From Palsa-601 sp052146895 (GTDB lineage: Bacteria > Actinomycetota > Acidimicrobiia > Acidimicrobiales > Bog-793): DNA of 64,000 bases. Below, one piece after another: positions 25,458-34,167 of this stretch. Where the stretch lies: contig JBKQLZ010000006.1 of the NCBI GenBank assembly GCA_052146895.1, positions 9,137 through 73,136 of the forward strand, written 5' to 3'. Each line of letters begins with the position of its first letter. Positions within the stretch are counted from its first letter, which is position 1. The notes beneath the pieces were generated by a model. It was not told where the DNA came from and did not search any database. It was given only the letters and a program-made list of their open reading frames with translations. The position numbers and the translations under genes are program-made.

Positions 25458-27077
25458 ATGCCGGCTCAATGGAACTACGCAGACGTCTGGGAGCAGATCG
25501 CTGACCGCTTCGGCGACTCTCCCGCCCTTTTGCACGGCTCGACGACGCTCACCTGGCACGATCTCGACCGTCGTGCCGACGGGATCGCAGCTGTCCTGCT
25601 CGAGTCCGGCCTGCAGCGACAGGACAAGGTCGCTCAGTACTGCCGCAACCGTCCCGAGTACCTCGAGTCGATGCTGGCGGCTTTCAAGGCGTCCCTCGTG
25701 CCAGTCAACACTAACTTCCGCTACGGCGACGAGGAGCTCGAGTACCTCTGGACAGACTCCGACACCGTTGCTGTCGTGTTCGACGCCGAGTTCACCGACA
25801 CCTGTGACCGACTGCGTAAGACACTCCCAGCCATCAGGGCATGGATCCGCGTGTCCGAGCCGGGCGATGACTGCCCTGACTGGGCGATCGCGTACCACGA
25901 CGCGGCTGGGTCCGCCGCGGCCGACCACAGGACGAGGGCGCCCTGGGGGCGCTCCGGAGACGACCTGAACCTGCTCTACACGGGCGGGACGACCGGCATG
26001 CCCAAAGGGGTCATGTGGCCCCAGCACGACTTCTTCCTGATGATCGAGCGCCAGTACGGCCGCATGCCGCCCGAGGAGGCCGATCTCGACGAATACCTCG
26101 GCCGGATCAACAAACCAGGTCCCCGCGTGCTCCCGGGCCCGCCCCTCATGCACGGCACTGCATGCTGGTTCGCGATGGCAGCGCTCTCGGCTGCGGGCTC
26201 GGTCGTCACCTTGACCAAGCCTCACTTCGACGCTGTCGAGCTCCTCGACACGGTTGTCGACCGGCAGGCCAAGGGTGTGTGCATCGTGGGCGACCCTTTC
26301 GCCAAGCCGATCCTCGCGGAGCTCGACGCCCATCCCGGTCGTTGGGATCTCGGGCACGTCCGGCTCATCATGTCGTCGGGAGCGATGCTGTCGCGAGACA
26401 GCAAGGAGCGCTTGATCCGCCATGCGACGGGCGCCCGCGTCGTCGACGGCCTCGGCAGCTCGGAGTCAGGCTCGCTCGGAACTGCGGTCACGACGAGCCC
26501 TGACGAGGCAGCGACCGCCCGGTTCAAGCTCGGTGACAACGTGAGAGTCGTCGATGACAACGGTGAGGACGTCGTGCCCGGCTCGGGCACATCAGGGCGC
26601 CTCGCAGTAGGCGGCCACCTACCTCTCGGCTACTACGGCGACCCCGAGAAGACGGCCTCGACGTTCGTCACCATCGCCGGGCGTCGCTACGTCATCGCCG
26701 GCGACTGGGCGACGGTCGACCTGGACGGCACGATCACGCTCCTCGGCCGCGGCTCGGGCTGCATCAACACGGCCGGGGAGAAGGTGTTCCCCGAAGAGGT
26801 CGAGGAGGTCCTGAAGCACGCGCTGGGCGTGCACGATGCATCGGTTGTGGGTGTGCCCGACGAGCGCTTCGGCGAGGCGGTCGTGGCGCTCGTGGAGTTG
26901 GATCCGGATTCGGCCTTCGACGAGCCGGCGCTCATCGCCCACTGCAAGTCACACCTGGCTTCGTACAAGGCGCCGAAGGCCGTAGTGCGCGTCCAGTCCG
27001 TCGCGCGCCACGCCAACGGCAAGATGGACTACCCCGCCATGAAAGAAGAGGCCCTCACTCGGCTCAAGCGGTCGTAG
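25458..27077 (+). CDS. Acyl-CoA synthetase (AMP-forming, FadD family)
   Basis: Activates a carboxylic acid to its CoA thioester through an acyl-adenylate. The ANL-superfamily P-loop is YTGGTTGMPKGVMW. GLGSSESGSLG forms the nucleotide-binding motif, then GDWATVDLDG (the ATP ribose Asp), LGRGSGCINTAGEKVFPEEVEE (hinge and A8) and a C-terminal NGKMDYPAMK (A10 lysine). It resembles mycobacterial sterol or medium-chain FadDs; the substrate is not deducible. ATG 25458 is used; the GTG at 25446 is possible. It overlaps the convergent MFS gene by 14 bp. Confidence 0.93.
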   Translation: MPAQWNYADVWEQIADRFGDSPALLHGSTTLTWHDLDRRADGIAAVLLESGLQRQDKVAQYCRNRPEYLESMLAAFKASLVPVNTNFRYGDEELEYLWTDSDTVAVVFDAEFTDTCDRLRKTLPAIRAWIRVSEPGDDCPDWAIAYHDAAGSAAADHRTRAPWGRSGDDLNLLYTGGTTGMPKGVMWPQHDFFLMIERQYGRMPPEEADLDEYLGRINKPGPRVLPGPPLMHGTACWFAMAALSAAGSVVTLTKPHFDAVELLDTVVDRQAKGVCIVGDPFAKPILAELDAHPGRWDLGHVRLIMSSGAMLSRDSKERLIRHATGARVVDGLGSSESGSLGTAVTTSPDEAATARFKLGDNVRVVDDNGEDVVPGSGTSGRLAVGGHLPLGYYGDPEKTASTFVTIAGRRYVIAGDWATVDLDGTITLLGRGSGCINTAGEKVFPEEVEEVLKHALGVHDASVVGVPDERFGEAVVALVELDPDSAFDEPALIAHCKSHLASYKAPKAVVRVQSVARHANGKMDYPAMKEEALTRLKRS

Positions 27078-28539
27078 CGGCTTCCGATACCAACGCTGGC
27101 GCTTCGTCGGTGCCGAACCTCTGCGCGGTCCTCACCGCCGTGCCACGCGCCAAACGCGACGTCGTGATGATGCCGAGGAGCAACACGAAGACGCCGCACG
27201 ACGTGATCAACCACCATCCTGCGTGGGTCGCCTGCGGGAACCCACCAGAGACCGTGCCGTCGACGAGCCCGCTGGCAGCGAGCGCGCCCACGAGGGCGAC
27301 CCCGAGCGACCCTCCGACCTGCCGGCTCGTCGACGCGACGGCGCTCGCGACGCCAGCCTGGCTCGCAGGCATCCCGGATACTGCTGTGTTCGTGATGGGG
27401 GCGTTCACGACACCGAAGCCGATGCCAAAGATCACGTACGCTACGAAAAGGCGCGAGAAGGACGTCACCGGTGTGAGACCCGTTAGGAGGAAACTGCCGG
27501 CGGCGATGCCAATGCCTCCGACGCAGAGAGACGGCCTCGGGCCCGCCCGGCCGACGATGCGGCCCGAGATCGGCGACATGAGGATCGTCATACCGGCCAT
27601 CGGGAGCGTGTCGAGACCGGCGTGCAGGGCCGACAGGTGCCGCACCTCCTGTAGGTACAACGTGTTGAGGAACAAGAAGCCACTGAATCCGACGAATGAG
27701 GCGACAGCGATGAGAGTTGCGCCGGAGAACGGAGCGCTCTTGAAGAAGCGCACCTCGATCAACGGCTCCCGCCTCCTTCCCTCGTACGCGATGAGAGCCA
27801 CGAGGCTCGCCGCAGAGACGGCGAACAGCGTCGCGATGAGTGGCGATCCCCAGCCGCGCCGAGGTCCCTCAATGATCCCGTACGTGAGCGTTGCGAGCAG
27901 CACGATCACGATGAGCTGGCCGACGGGATCGAGCCCGCGGGCTTTCGGCGCCCTCGACTCGCGCACGAATGCAGCGGTCAGAATCACGGCGGCAACACCG
28001 ACCGGGATGTTGACCCAGAAGATCGAGCGCCACCCGATCCCTTGCACGAGCACGCCGCCGAGGACGGGGCCGAGCGCCATGCTGACTCCGACGACAGCTC
28101 CCCATACACCGATCGCCTGCGCCCGCTCGCGAGGATCGTCGAAGGTGTTCCGGATGATCGACATGGCGACAGGATTGAGCATGGACCCCCCGACGGCCTG
28201 CACCATCCGGAAGATCACGAGCCAGGTCAGGGTGGGTGCGAGACTGCACGCGAGGGATCCGAGAGTGAACACCACGAGACCGATCTGGAAGACCTTGCGA
28301 CGACCGATCCGATCTGCCGTCGAACCGGCGAGCATGAGCAGGCTCGCAAGTACGAGCGTGTACGCATCTACGGTCCACTGCAGTCCGGATACCTGCGCGT
28401 GAAGCTGCTTTCCAATCGACGGGAGCGCGACGTTGACGATCGTGTTGTCGAGCCCGACGATGAACAGGCTGAGGCAGCAGATCAGGAGAACGCCGAGACG
28501 GCGCGCCCGCGACAGTTCTCCCACCGCGTCGCGGGTCAC
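27064..28539 (-). CDS. MFS drug exporter, DHA2 (14-TMS) family
   Basis: A 491-residue exporter, the second DHA2 protein in the window. It has LFIVGLDNTIVNVALPSIG in helix 1, TADRIGRRKVFQIG in loop 2-3 and motif C GVSMALGPVLGGVLVQGIGWR in helix 5; fourteen helices are predicted. The start GTG at 28539 is almost back to back with the divergent membrane glycosyltransferase-like gene, leaving a very short shared promoter region. Substrate unknown. Confidence 0.92.
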   Translation of the reverse strand: MTRDAVGELSRARRLGVLLICCLSLFIVGLDNTIVNVALPSIGKQLHAQVSGLQWTVDAYTLVLASLLMLAGSTADRIGRRKVFQIGLVVFTLGSLACSLAPTLTWLVIFRMVQAVGGSMLNPVAMSIIRNTFDDPRERAQAIGVWGAVVGVSMALGPVLGGVLVQGIGWRSIFWVNIPVGVAAVILTAAFVRESRAPKARGLDPVGQLIVIVLLATLTYGIIEGPRRGWGSPLIATLFAVSAASLVALIAYEGRRREPLIEVRFFKSAPFSGATLIAVASFVGFSGFLFLNTLYLQEVRHLSALHAGLDTLPMAGMTILMSPISGRIVGRAGPRPSLCVGGIGIAAGSFLLTGLTPVTSFSRLFVAYVIFGIGFGVVNAPITNTAVSGMPASQAGVASAVASTSRQVGGSLGVALVGALAASGLVDGTVSGGFPQATHAGWWLITSCGVFVLLLGIITTSRLARGTAVRTAQRFGTDEAPALVSEAATTA

Positions 28540-28557
28540 CTAGCTGTTCTCGGCATA

Positions 28558-30414
28558 TTGGGCGTTCTGTCGGTCTGGATGTTCGCGCGTGTCTGGGTGA
28601 CGGGAAGCCCTACGAGCACCCTCTTGTGCCAGTGCGGGGACCCGGGGCAGGCGGTCTGGTTCATGGCGTGGGTGCCGTACGCGATCACTCACGCTCACAA
28701 TCCTCTCTTCACCAACCGGATGATCTCAGGACAAGGCGGTGCGAACCTGCTCGAGAGCACCTCGTACCTCCTGCCGTCATTTCTACTGTCGCCGATCACG
28801 TGGCTGTTCGGCGCGACCGCATCGTTCAACGTCGCCGAGACGATCGCACCGATCCTCTCGGGCTGGGCGATGTACCTCGCCACAGTGCGCCTCACGACGC
28901 GGTGGCTGCCGAGAGCCGCAGCGGCGGTCTTCTGGGCTTTCTCGCCGCACATCGTCGGGTCCGAGGTGTACGGGCATCTCAACTTCACGTGGATGTACTT
29001 CCCTCCGCTGTTCTTTCTCTGCGTTTACGAGCTCGCCGCGGGCAAGCGGCTCAAACCGGTGACGATCGGCCCGTTGCTCGGGGTGCTTGTCGTCGCGCAG
29101 TTCTTCACAGGCACCGAGCCTCTGTTGATCACGACGATTGTGGCAACGGTCGGACTTGCGTGCGCCTTGGCGATGGCACCGAAGGCAGCATGGGCCGAGC
29201 GCAAGCGGATCCTCACCGGTCTTGGCGTTGCCGTCGGTCTCGCCTTCGTGGTGCTCGCCTACCCGCTCTGGTACCTCACGAAAGGCCCTCGCCATGTGAT
29301 CGGATCGCCCTGGCCGGCGATCAACAACCTCGGCAACCAGCTCTCGGCGATCGTCAAACCTGGGAACGGCGTTCACTCGGCGTCGGTCTTCACCGAGATC
29401 GGCGGCTACTACGGGCCCGCGGGGCCCTCCGGTGCTTACCTCGGCATCTGGCTCCTCGCCTTCCTCGCTGCGTCGCTACCGGTGTTCGTGATCCTCCGGC
29501 GGCGCATCGCCTTGCCGCTTCTCGTGAGCGGGGGGGTGAGCTGGTTGTGCTCGCTCGGTGCGTTTCTCACCCCGATCTCGGCGAATTCCGTGCACTGGTG
29601 GCTGCCCTGGCGCTACATCAACTCCTGGCCACTAATCGACAAGATCGGACCGCAACGCTTCGCGTTCATGACCGCCGCCTGCGCCATCTTGCTGTTCGCC
29701 CTAGCCCTCGACAGCTGGGTCACGGTGCTGACACCACCGGTCAGCCGGCTACGTCTTCATCCCCGCGCGCTCACGGCCGGTTCGAGCGTCATCATGTTGG
29801 CGATCGTCGCGGTCGTAGGGCTCCCGGTCGCCGAGAACTACACGTTCCCGCTCACGATGCTCTCGGAGCAGGTGCCGGCGTGGTTCCGCACCACCGCTCG
29901 GACACTTCCACCGCAGACCTCGATCCTCACCTATCCCTACGCTTCGTCCGCTGCGCCGGACGCGATGTACTGGCAGGCGTATGACGGGTTAAGTTTTGCC
30001 CTCGTCGGCGGGCGGGCGCTCATCCCCGGCGCCGACGGGAAGCACTCCCAGCACGTCGACCCGTTGCGCGGGAGCTACGCGCTTTTGACAAACGACTCGT
30101 GGGGGATCAACGCGCCGCCGATGCCAACAAGGTCGGAGGTACAGGCGCTGAGGTCATCGCTGCACTCGTGGCAGGTCGACGTCGTCGTGGACGTCCCGGA
30201 AGGACGCGCACCCGCGTGGGCCCTGCTCCTGTTCTCCGAGGCGACCGGCAGGTTGCCGCAGTTCCAGCACGGTGCCGCGGTCTGGACAGTTGCGCGGGAG
30301 GCGGCCGCCCCGGTGTGGCTCTCGGCCGGAGTGGCAAGGCACTGCATCATTCAGCTGCAGTCTCTTGCCGGTCTAGAGAACGCGGACGCTTGCCTGGCCG
30401 GTGACTTCGGCTAA
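28558..30414 (+). CDS. Polytopic membrane protein, GT-C glycosyltransferase-like
   Basis: About 618 residues with 10-12 membrane helices in the N-terminal two-thirds and a soluble C-terminal domain. The first extracytoplasmic loop has CQCGDPGQAVWFMAWVPYAI, where an Asp follows helix 1 as in GT-C enzymes that use lipid-linked sugars; the HNPLFTNRM segment after it is typical of actinobacterial homologues. Such proteins transfer sugars to lipids or proteins outside the membrane. The start is uncertain: TTG 28558 would keep all of helix 1, ATG 28579 would trim it, and the frame is open much further upstream against the MFS gene. It overlaps the convergent GNAT stop by 4 bp. Confidence 0.7.
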   Translation: MGVLSVWMFARVWVTGSPTSTLLCQCGDPGQAVWFMAWVPYAITHAHNPLFTNRMISGQGGANLLESTSYLLPSFLLSPITWLFGATASFNVAETIAPILSGWAMYLATVRLTTRWLPRAAAAVFWAFSPHIVGSEVYGHLNFTWMYFPPLFFLCVYELAAGKRLKPVTIGPLLGVLVVAQFFTGTEPLLITTIVATVGLACALAMAPKAAWAERKRILTGLGVAVGLAFVVLAYPLWYLTKGPRHVIGSPWPAINNLGNQLSAIVKPGNGVHSASVFTEIGGYYGPAGPSGAYLGIWLLAFLAASLPVFVILRRRIALPLLVSGGVSWLCSLGAFLTPISANSVHWWLPWRYINSWPLIDKIGPQRFAFMTAACAILLFALALDSWVTVLTPPVSRLRLHPRALTAGSSVIMLAIVAVVGLPVAENYTFPLTMLSEQVPAWFRTTARTLPPQTSILTYPYASSAAPDAMYWQAYDGLSFALVGGRALIPGADGKHSQHVDPLRGSYALLTNDSWGINAPPMPTRSEVQALRSSLHSWQVDVVVDVPEGRAPAWALLLFSEATGRLPQFQHGAAVWTVAREAAAPVWLSAGVARHCIIQLQSLAGLENADACLAGDFG

Positions 30415-31013
30415 CTCCTGAGCAGGACGTCGTCGATAGGCGGGCGTCGCAAGGGCCACTTCGCACGCGTGATCCGCCACCTGCAGTCGATGCCCTCGTC
30501 ACCCGGGGCTCTCGCGTCGGGATCGGCCGGTCGTTCCTCGATCAGCTCGAAGCCCAACCGGCGAGGAACCCCACCACTTCGGTGATTTGCCCGGTCGTGC
30601 CAGATCTCGACTGCATCGGTGCGCTCGTTCTGAAACGCGAACTCGGTCAGCAGATAGGACGCGAGCGTGGCGACGCCACGGCCGGTGAACGACCGGTGCA
30701 CCCAGTAGCCGATCTCGAGCAGGCCCGGCTCGCGGCGCTGGTGGAGCCCCGCGCTCCCGGCCACAGCCCCGTCCACGAATACCCCAACGGTCCAGTCGGT
30801 GCCCTGCTTGGCTTCGCGGGCCCATCGCTCGATACGTATCACGCGGTCGTCGAAAGAGACCGGTTCGAGCGCGACCCACGGCATGAAGGGCCGGAGGTGA
30901 TCGAGACTCTCCAAGATCGCGCGCTCGAAATCATCGACATCGTCGGTGTCCCATGACCGGAGAACGAGTGACCCTGCACGGAGCTCTCCGGGGACAGCGA
31001 GCCGGATTGGCTT
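30411..31013 (-). CDS. GNAT-family acetyltransferase, RimJ/RimL type
   Basis: About 200 residues. It begins with RAGSLVLRSWDTDDVDDFERAI, the first strand and helix of the ribosomal-protein/amino-acid GNAT_3 family, and has IGYWVHRSFTGRGVATLASY as the acetyl-CoA binding motif A, followed by NHRSGGVPRRLGFELIEE. Targets may be protein N-termini, antibiotics or small amines; this is not decided by sequence. No ATG fits; TTG 31013 is the only in-frame candidate close to the conserved first strand. Confidence 0.8.
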   Translation of the reverse strand, partial: KPIRLAVPGELRAGSLVLRSWDTDDVDDFERAILESLDHLRPFMPWVALEPVSFDDRVIRIERWAREAKQGTDWTVGVFVDGAVAGSAGLHQRREPGLLEIGYWVHRSFTGRGVATLASYLLTEFAFQNERTDAVEIWHDRANHRSGGVPRRLGFELIEERPADPDARAPGDEGIDCRWRITRAKWPLRRPPIDDVLLRS

Positions 31014-31057
31014 CAAGCCGTCGGTATTGCTCGGGTGACCCAACCGATCCTCCCCGG

Positions 31058-31423
31058 TCAAGCGATTATCAGGAACAGAGCGGCCGGGATGCCGATGAGA
31101 AGAAACGCCATCTCGGCTCTCAGCGTGGCCTCCCACGTGCTCTTGTGCTCCATCTTCGAGTGCCAGGCCGCTATTGCTGAGACAGCCGGCCCTGCTACTC
31201 CGAGCAGTGCAAACATTCCCAGCCAGACAGGTCCGGTCGCATGATGAGTCTTCGCGTGAATGTCGTCGAGGGAGTCGGCGACCGAAGCGAGCACCTCGAC
31301 GTAGAGACCGACAAGGATCACCGGAAGCAGCGCTATGGCTCCGAACGCTCCAGCCCTAGTCGGGCCTCGTTGCGCCTGCCCGGAGGCGACTGGCGCGGAG
31401 GACGGGGCACGTGAGGCAGCCAC
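31058..31423 (-). CDS. Small three-helix membrane protein, unknown function
   Basis: About 121 residues from a GTG at 31423. Three hydrophobic helices are seen: AFGAIALLPVILVGLYVEVLA, WLGMFALLGVAGPAVSAIAA and the C-terminal LRAEMAFLLIGIPAALFLIIA. The soluble loop between helices 1 and 2 has DDIHAKTHHATGPV. I do not recognise a family. It ends 44 bp before the GNAT start on the same strand. The regular hydrophobic pattern supports a real gene; the start is a guess. Confidence 0.5.
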   Translation of the reverse strand: MAASRAPSSAPVASGQAQRGPTRAGAFGAIALLPVILVGLYVEVLASVADSLDDIHAKTHHATGPVWLGMFALLGVAGPAVSAIAAWHSKMEHKSTWEATLRAEMAFLLIGIPAALFLIIA

Positions 31424-31592
31424 GGGTACATTCTCGCGTGAAGCGAGCAGCGCACGATCTCGGCCGCGTCCGCAGCACCAGCCGGGTCCGCACGATGCAA
31501 GTGACCGTCCACCGTCCCGCCCACCTGTCTGCCGACCCACCCTTCAGCCAGTAGGCTCTGCGAGCCGGGTGCCGGAAGGTGCTCGACGACTG

Positions 31593-31667
31593 GGACCTGT
31601 GGTGCAGCCTGGAGTGCACGCCGGCCTGTCAAGCCGGAGGTCGCGGGTTCAAATCCCGTCAGGTCCG
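31593..31667 (+). tRNA. tRNA-Asp (GUC)
   Basis: A 75-nt cloverleaf: the acceptor GGACCTG pairs with CAGGTCC, the anticodon stem CCGGC/GCCGG encloses loop CTGTCAA with anticodon GTC, and the T-arm is GCGGG-TTCAAAT-CCCGT. It lies 71 bp upstream of tRNA-Phe on the same strand. Confidence 0.95.
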
Positions 31668-31738
31668 CCCATTCGTCGTCAGGTGCCCAGCTGACGAGCG
31701 CCTTTCTCATGACGCGGTACGCTCTCGGGCGACCACTA

Positions 31739-31811
31739 GGTCGGGTAGCTCAGTTGGTAGAGCGCGCGCCTGAAAAGCGCGAGGTCACCGGATCGATGCC
31801 GGTCCCGACCA
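31739..31811 (+). tRNA. tRNA-Phe (GAA), integration site of the element
   Basis: A 73-nt cloverleaf: GGTCGGG pairs with CCCGACC, the D-arm is GCTC-AGTTGGTA-GAGC, the anticodon stem CGCGC/GCGCG has loop CTGAAAA (anticodon GAA), and the T-arm is ACCGG-ATCGATG-CCGGT. From the anticodon stem to one base past the 3' end it is identical to a 46-bp segment at 37073, so it serves as attL of the adjacent integrated element and remains functional. Confidence 0.96.
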
Positions 31812-31812
31812 C
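31767..31812 (+). repeat. attL, 46-bp direct repeat, left copy
   Basis: Starts CGCCTGAAAAGCGCGAGGTC and ends GGTCCCGACCAC. It runs from the tRNA-Phe anticodon stem to one base past the discriminator. It is identical in all 46 positions to 37073-37118; the flanking bases differ on both sides. Confidence 0.93.
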
Positions 31813-31840
31813 ACAGGAAATAGCCATCTACCAGGTATTT

Positions 31841-31910
31841 CGCGTCTAATTTTGTCGTTCGTCCAAGTGCTCGAAACAGGGCAGGACGCGCAAAAGACGC
31901 GAAAGACGCG
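31841..31910. repeat. Left-end GACGCG repeats (probable integrase arm sites)
   Basis: GACGCG occurs at 31885, 31896 and 31905 (about one helical turn apart, joined by A-rich spacers such as CAAAA and AAA), with an inverted copy CGCGTC at 31841. The same unit is repeated near the right end of the element. The phasing fits cooperative binding by the integrase arm-binding domain. Confidence 0.65.
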
Positions 31911-32046
31911 GCGTGACCCGCCTCAGCGAGGTTTCGGGGCAAACTGGTGGCAGCTGGCACCCTCGTGTGAGCCTCGGTCCAACGGACCCTCTCGTTCAGA
32001 TCACTCCCCCGGCGTTTCGCGCCGTGGTTCATGGGAGGAGAGGCCG

Positions 32047-33201
32047 ATGGCCGAGCCAAAGCGACTTCCGAGCGGACGCTGGAAGGTCCGCTACCGGGAC
32101 CCATTGGGGCGCCCGCGAAGCAAAGTGTGCAACACGAAGGGCGAGGCGCGCGCCTACGTCGAGGAGATCGGTCACGCCGCGCGTCATCGCGAATGGATTG
32201 CTCCCGAGCTCGGACGGATGCTCCTTGCCGACTGGGTCGCGAAGTACATGTCCACCGTCGTCCATCTCCGTCCGACGACGGTCTGCCTCTACGAGCGGGA
32301 GTTCGAGCACATCCTTCGACGCTTCGGTCAGACGCCACTGATCCAGCTCGAGCCGCTCGCAATCCAGGCGTGGCTCGCCGAGCTTCTCGCGGGCGACATG
32401 GCCGCTTCTTCGGTCCATCGAAAGTACCGACTGCTGCGCCGGACCCTCCAAGTAGCAGTGGAGAAGGGAGTCATTGCCAAGAACGCTTGCAACAGCGTCC
32501 AGCCGCCGCACGTGGAGCTGAACGAGATGCATTTCCTCCTTCCCGAGCAGGCCGTCGCACTCGCCGAGGCCATCGGCCCCTGGTACCGGACGTTCGTCTA
32601 CACCGCGCTGGAGACGGGCATGCGCTGGAGCGAATTGGTCGGCCTTCGACGCTCCGGGGTCAACCTGTTGCATCGCAGCATCGCTGTCACCGAACAGCTC
32701 GTGTTCATCGCCGGCGACCCGACGACCGGACGAGAGAAGCGATGGGTTCGACAGCGACCGAAGACGCGGGCCGGTGTGCGATCGATCACCATCTCGCGCT
32801 TCCTCACCGAACGCCTGCAGGAGCAGCTCGCGGAGCGCTCCCAGCCGGGACAGGATGGACTGGTCTTCACCAACCAGCGCGGTAACGCGATCGGTGGTTC
32901 GATCTTCAACAAGCGGCACTGGCAGGCCGCCCGAGCGGCCGTCGGAGTCCCTGACCTCCGCTTTCACGACCTTCGCCACACGGCGGTCGCGCTGGCGATC
33001 GCCCAGGGCGCTCACCCGAAGGCGATCCAGCGGCGCATGGGTCACTCGACCATCAACATGACCCTTGATCGGTACGGCCACCTGTTCCCCGAGTTGGACG
33101 AGCAGATCGCCAAAGATTTGGACGGCGTTCTTCGCATTGCCTACTCGGCTCAACCGGATCGAAGTGCCGTCTCGACCCTCTCCCGAGCAAACGCTGAGTG
33201 A
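32047..33201 (+). CDS. int: Tyrosine-type site-specific integrase
   Basis: A 384-residue phage-type integrase that would recombine attP with the tRNA-Phe attB. The N-terminus (RLPSGRWKVRYRDPLGRPRS) is the AP2-like arm-binding domain, followed by a SAM-like core-binding domain (about 60-150) and the catalytic domain. All catalytic residues are present: Arg193 (GMRWSEL), Lys239, His307-x-x-Arg310 (HDLRHT), His333 (GHSTINMTL) and nucleophile Tyr343 (DRYGH). ATG 32047 follows GGGAGGAGAGGCCG. It is the only recombinase in the element. Confidence 0.95.
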   Translation: MAEPKRLPSGRWKVRYRDPLGRPRSKVCNTKGEARAYVEEIGHAARHREWIAPELGRMLLADWVAKYMSTVVHLRPTTVCLYEREFEHILRRFGQTPLIQLEPLAIQAWLAELLAGDMAASSVHRKYRLLRRTLQVAVEKGVIAKNACNSVQPPHVELNEMHFLLPEQAVALAEAIGPWYRTFVYTALETGMRWSELVGLRRSGVNLLHRSIAVTEQLVFIAGDPTTGREKRWVRQRPKTRAGVRSITISRFLTERLQEQLAERSQPGQDGLVFTNQRGNAIGGSIFNKRHWQAARAAVGVPDLRFHDLRHTAVALAIAQGAHPKAIQRRMGHSTINMTLDRYGHLFPELDEQIAKDLDGVLRIAYSAQPDRSAVSTLSRANAE

Positions 33202-33356
33202 GGTGCCGCGCTCCACTGGGCCGCTGAGCTAGAAGCTCGTGGCTTCCGCTCCAGGCCGACCGCCGAGGAAGCGTCGACCTTCAACAATAACGATCGGGGT
33301 AGCAACCCCGGCGAGGCCATCGAGCGCTTCTCGAGTCGCCGTCGTACGCTCAGACA

Positions 33357-34043
33357 ATGGCTCAGTCGCAGGTAGAGACACATACGGCGGCTGTGGTTGC
33401 GAGCGTGCGAGCGAAACTCGGTCGTCGAGCTACTTGGCCCAAGTTTCCGGGCGGCTACCCCGGCGACATCGAGAGCGCCCTCATTGATGCCGTCTTCTCC
33501 TCACGCTATGCATACGACACCACGTACGGCCGAGGTCTCGGACCGAAGATGGCCCTTTGGCGCCAAGGCCGCGTACGCGGAACGAACGATCCGTCTCTTG
33601 GGGCACTCATCAGAGATATCGCAGCTAACGGACCCGCGTCCTGGGCTACCGCACATTTCACGATGCATATTTCGGGACGGGGTAAATCCAAGCGACTCAA
33701 AGCCGAAGTCGTATTCGAGGCGGCGCACGCCCTTCGATGGCAGGGGTTCGATGTCGCCGCGGATGTAACTCCTGCAAGGCTTTATGAATTCTTTGACATC
33801 TTGCAAGCAGTCGCCGGCATCGGCCTTCCGACGGCTCGATACATGTCAATGCTTCTTGGTTTCAAAGAAGTCAAGCCCGACCGGATGATCCACCGTTTTA
33901 TCCACAGCTCTACCGGAGAATGGGTTGGTCACGCCAAAGCGATCGTAATAGCACGAATCACGACCCGATCCTCAGGGGAGGGCCGCTCGCGTGACGAAAG
34001 AAAGATCAGCGCGAATGCTGCGCTTAGGCGGCTCACCGGATGA
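33357..34043 (+). CDS. HhH-GPD-like (DNA glycosylase-fold) protein, element cargo
   Basis: A 228-residue protein. Residues about 150-190 have a helix-hairpin-helix pattern like endonuclease III-type glycosylases: LQAVAGIGLPTARYMSMLLG, then EVKPDRMIHRFI, where the Asp sits at the position of the catalytic HhH-GPD aspartate. The N-terminal half (ALIDAVFSSRYAYDTTYG, then RTWNDPSL-like segments) resembles uncharacterised bacterial proteins with this fold. The C-terminal 40 residues look unlike the family, and an overlapping +1 frame is open from 33991 to 34119, so a frameshift near 33930-33990 is possible. It could act in DNA repair or defence; neither is shown. Confidence 0.55.
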   Translation: MAQSQVETHTAAVVASVRAKLGRRATWPKFPGGYPGDIESALIDAVFSSRYAYDTTYGRGLGPKMALWRQGRVRGTNDPSLGALIRDIAANGPASWATAHFTMHISGRGKSKRLKAEVVFEAAHALRWQGFDVAADVTPARLYEFFDILQAVAGIGLPTARYMSMLLGFKEVKPDRMIHRFIHSSTGEWVGHAKAIVIARITTRSSGEGRSRDERKISANAALRRLTG

Positions 34044-34119
34044 CGCACGGCTCGCCAACAAGGAGTTCCACGGAACCTCGTGGGCTCATCACAAGCATAC
34101 GGTCGACAACCCGACATGA
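33991..34119 (+). other. Overlapping +1-frame ORF, possible frameshifted tail of the HhH gene
   Basis: A GTG-started 42-codon frame, beginning TKERSARMLRLGGSPDDARL and ending VDNPT, overlaps the last third of the HhH-like gene in the +1 frame and extends 76 bp beyond its stop. It contains the segment FHGTSWAHH. It may be the displaced end of the HhH protein or chance. Confidence 0.25.
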
Positions 34120-34167
34120 GGCGTCATTGCCGAGGGACGCGTCCCCGGCGCCGAGTAGAAATCAGCT

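Noticed and set aside
24702..26423. 573-codon minus-strand frame over the PLP enzyme and acyl-CoA ligase
   Set aside because: Arg/Val-rich, no hydrophobic or catalytic pattern, and antisense to two well-supported genes.
28042..28557. Long upstream extension of the membrane glycosyltransferase-like frame
   Set aside because: It is antisense to the 5' half of the MFS exporter and has an acidic, low-complexity translation with no membrane pattern; it is a shadow in high-GC DNA.
31880..31910. CRISPR-like short repeats near the integrase
   Set aside because: The 6-bp units are spaced one helical turn apart with no unique spacers and no cas genes; integrase arm sites fit better.
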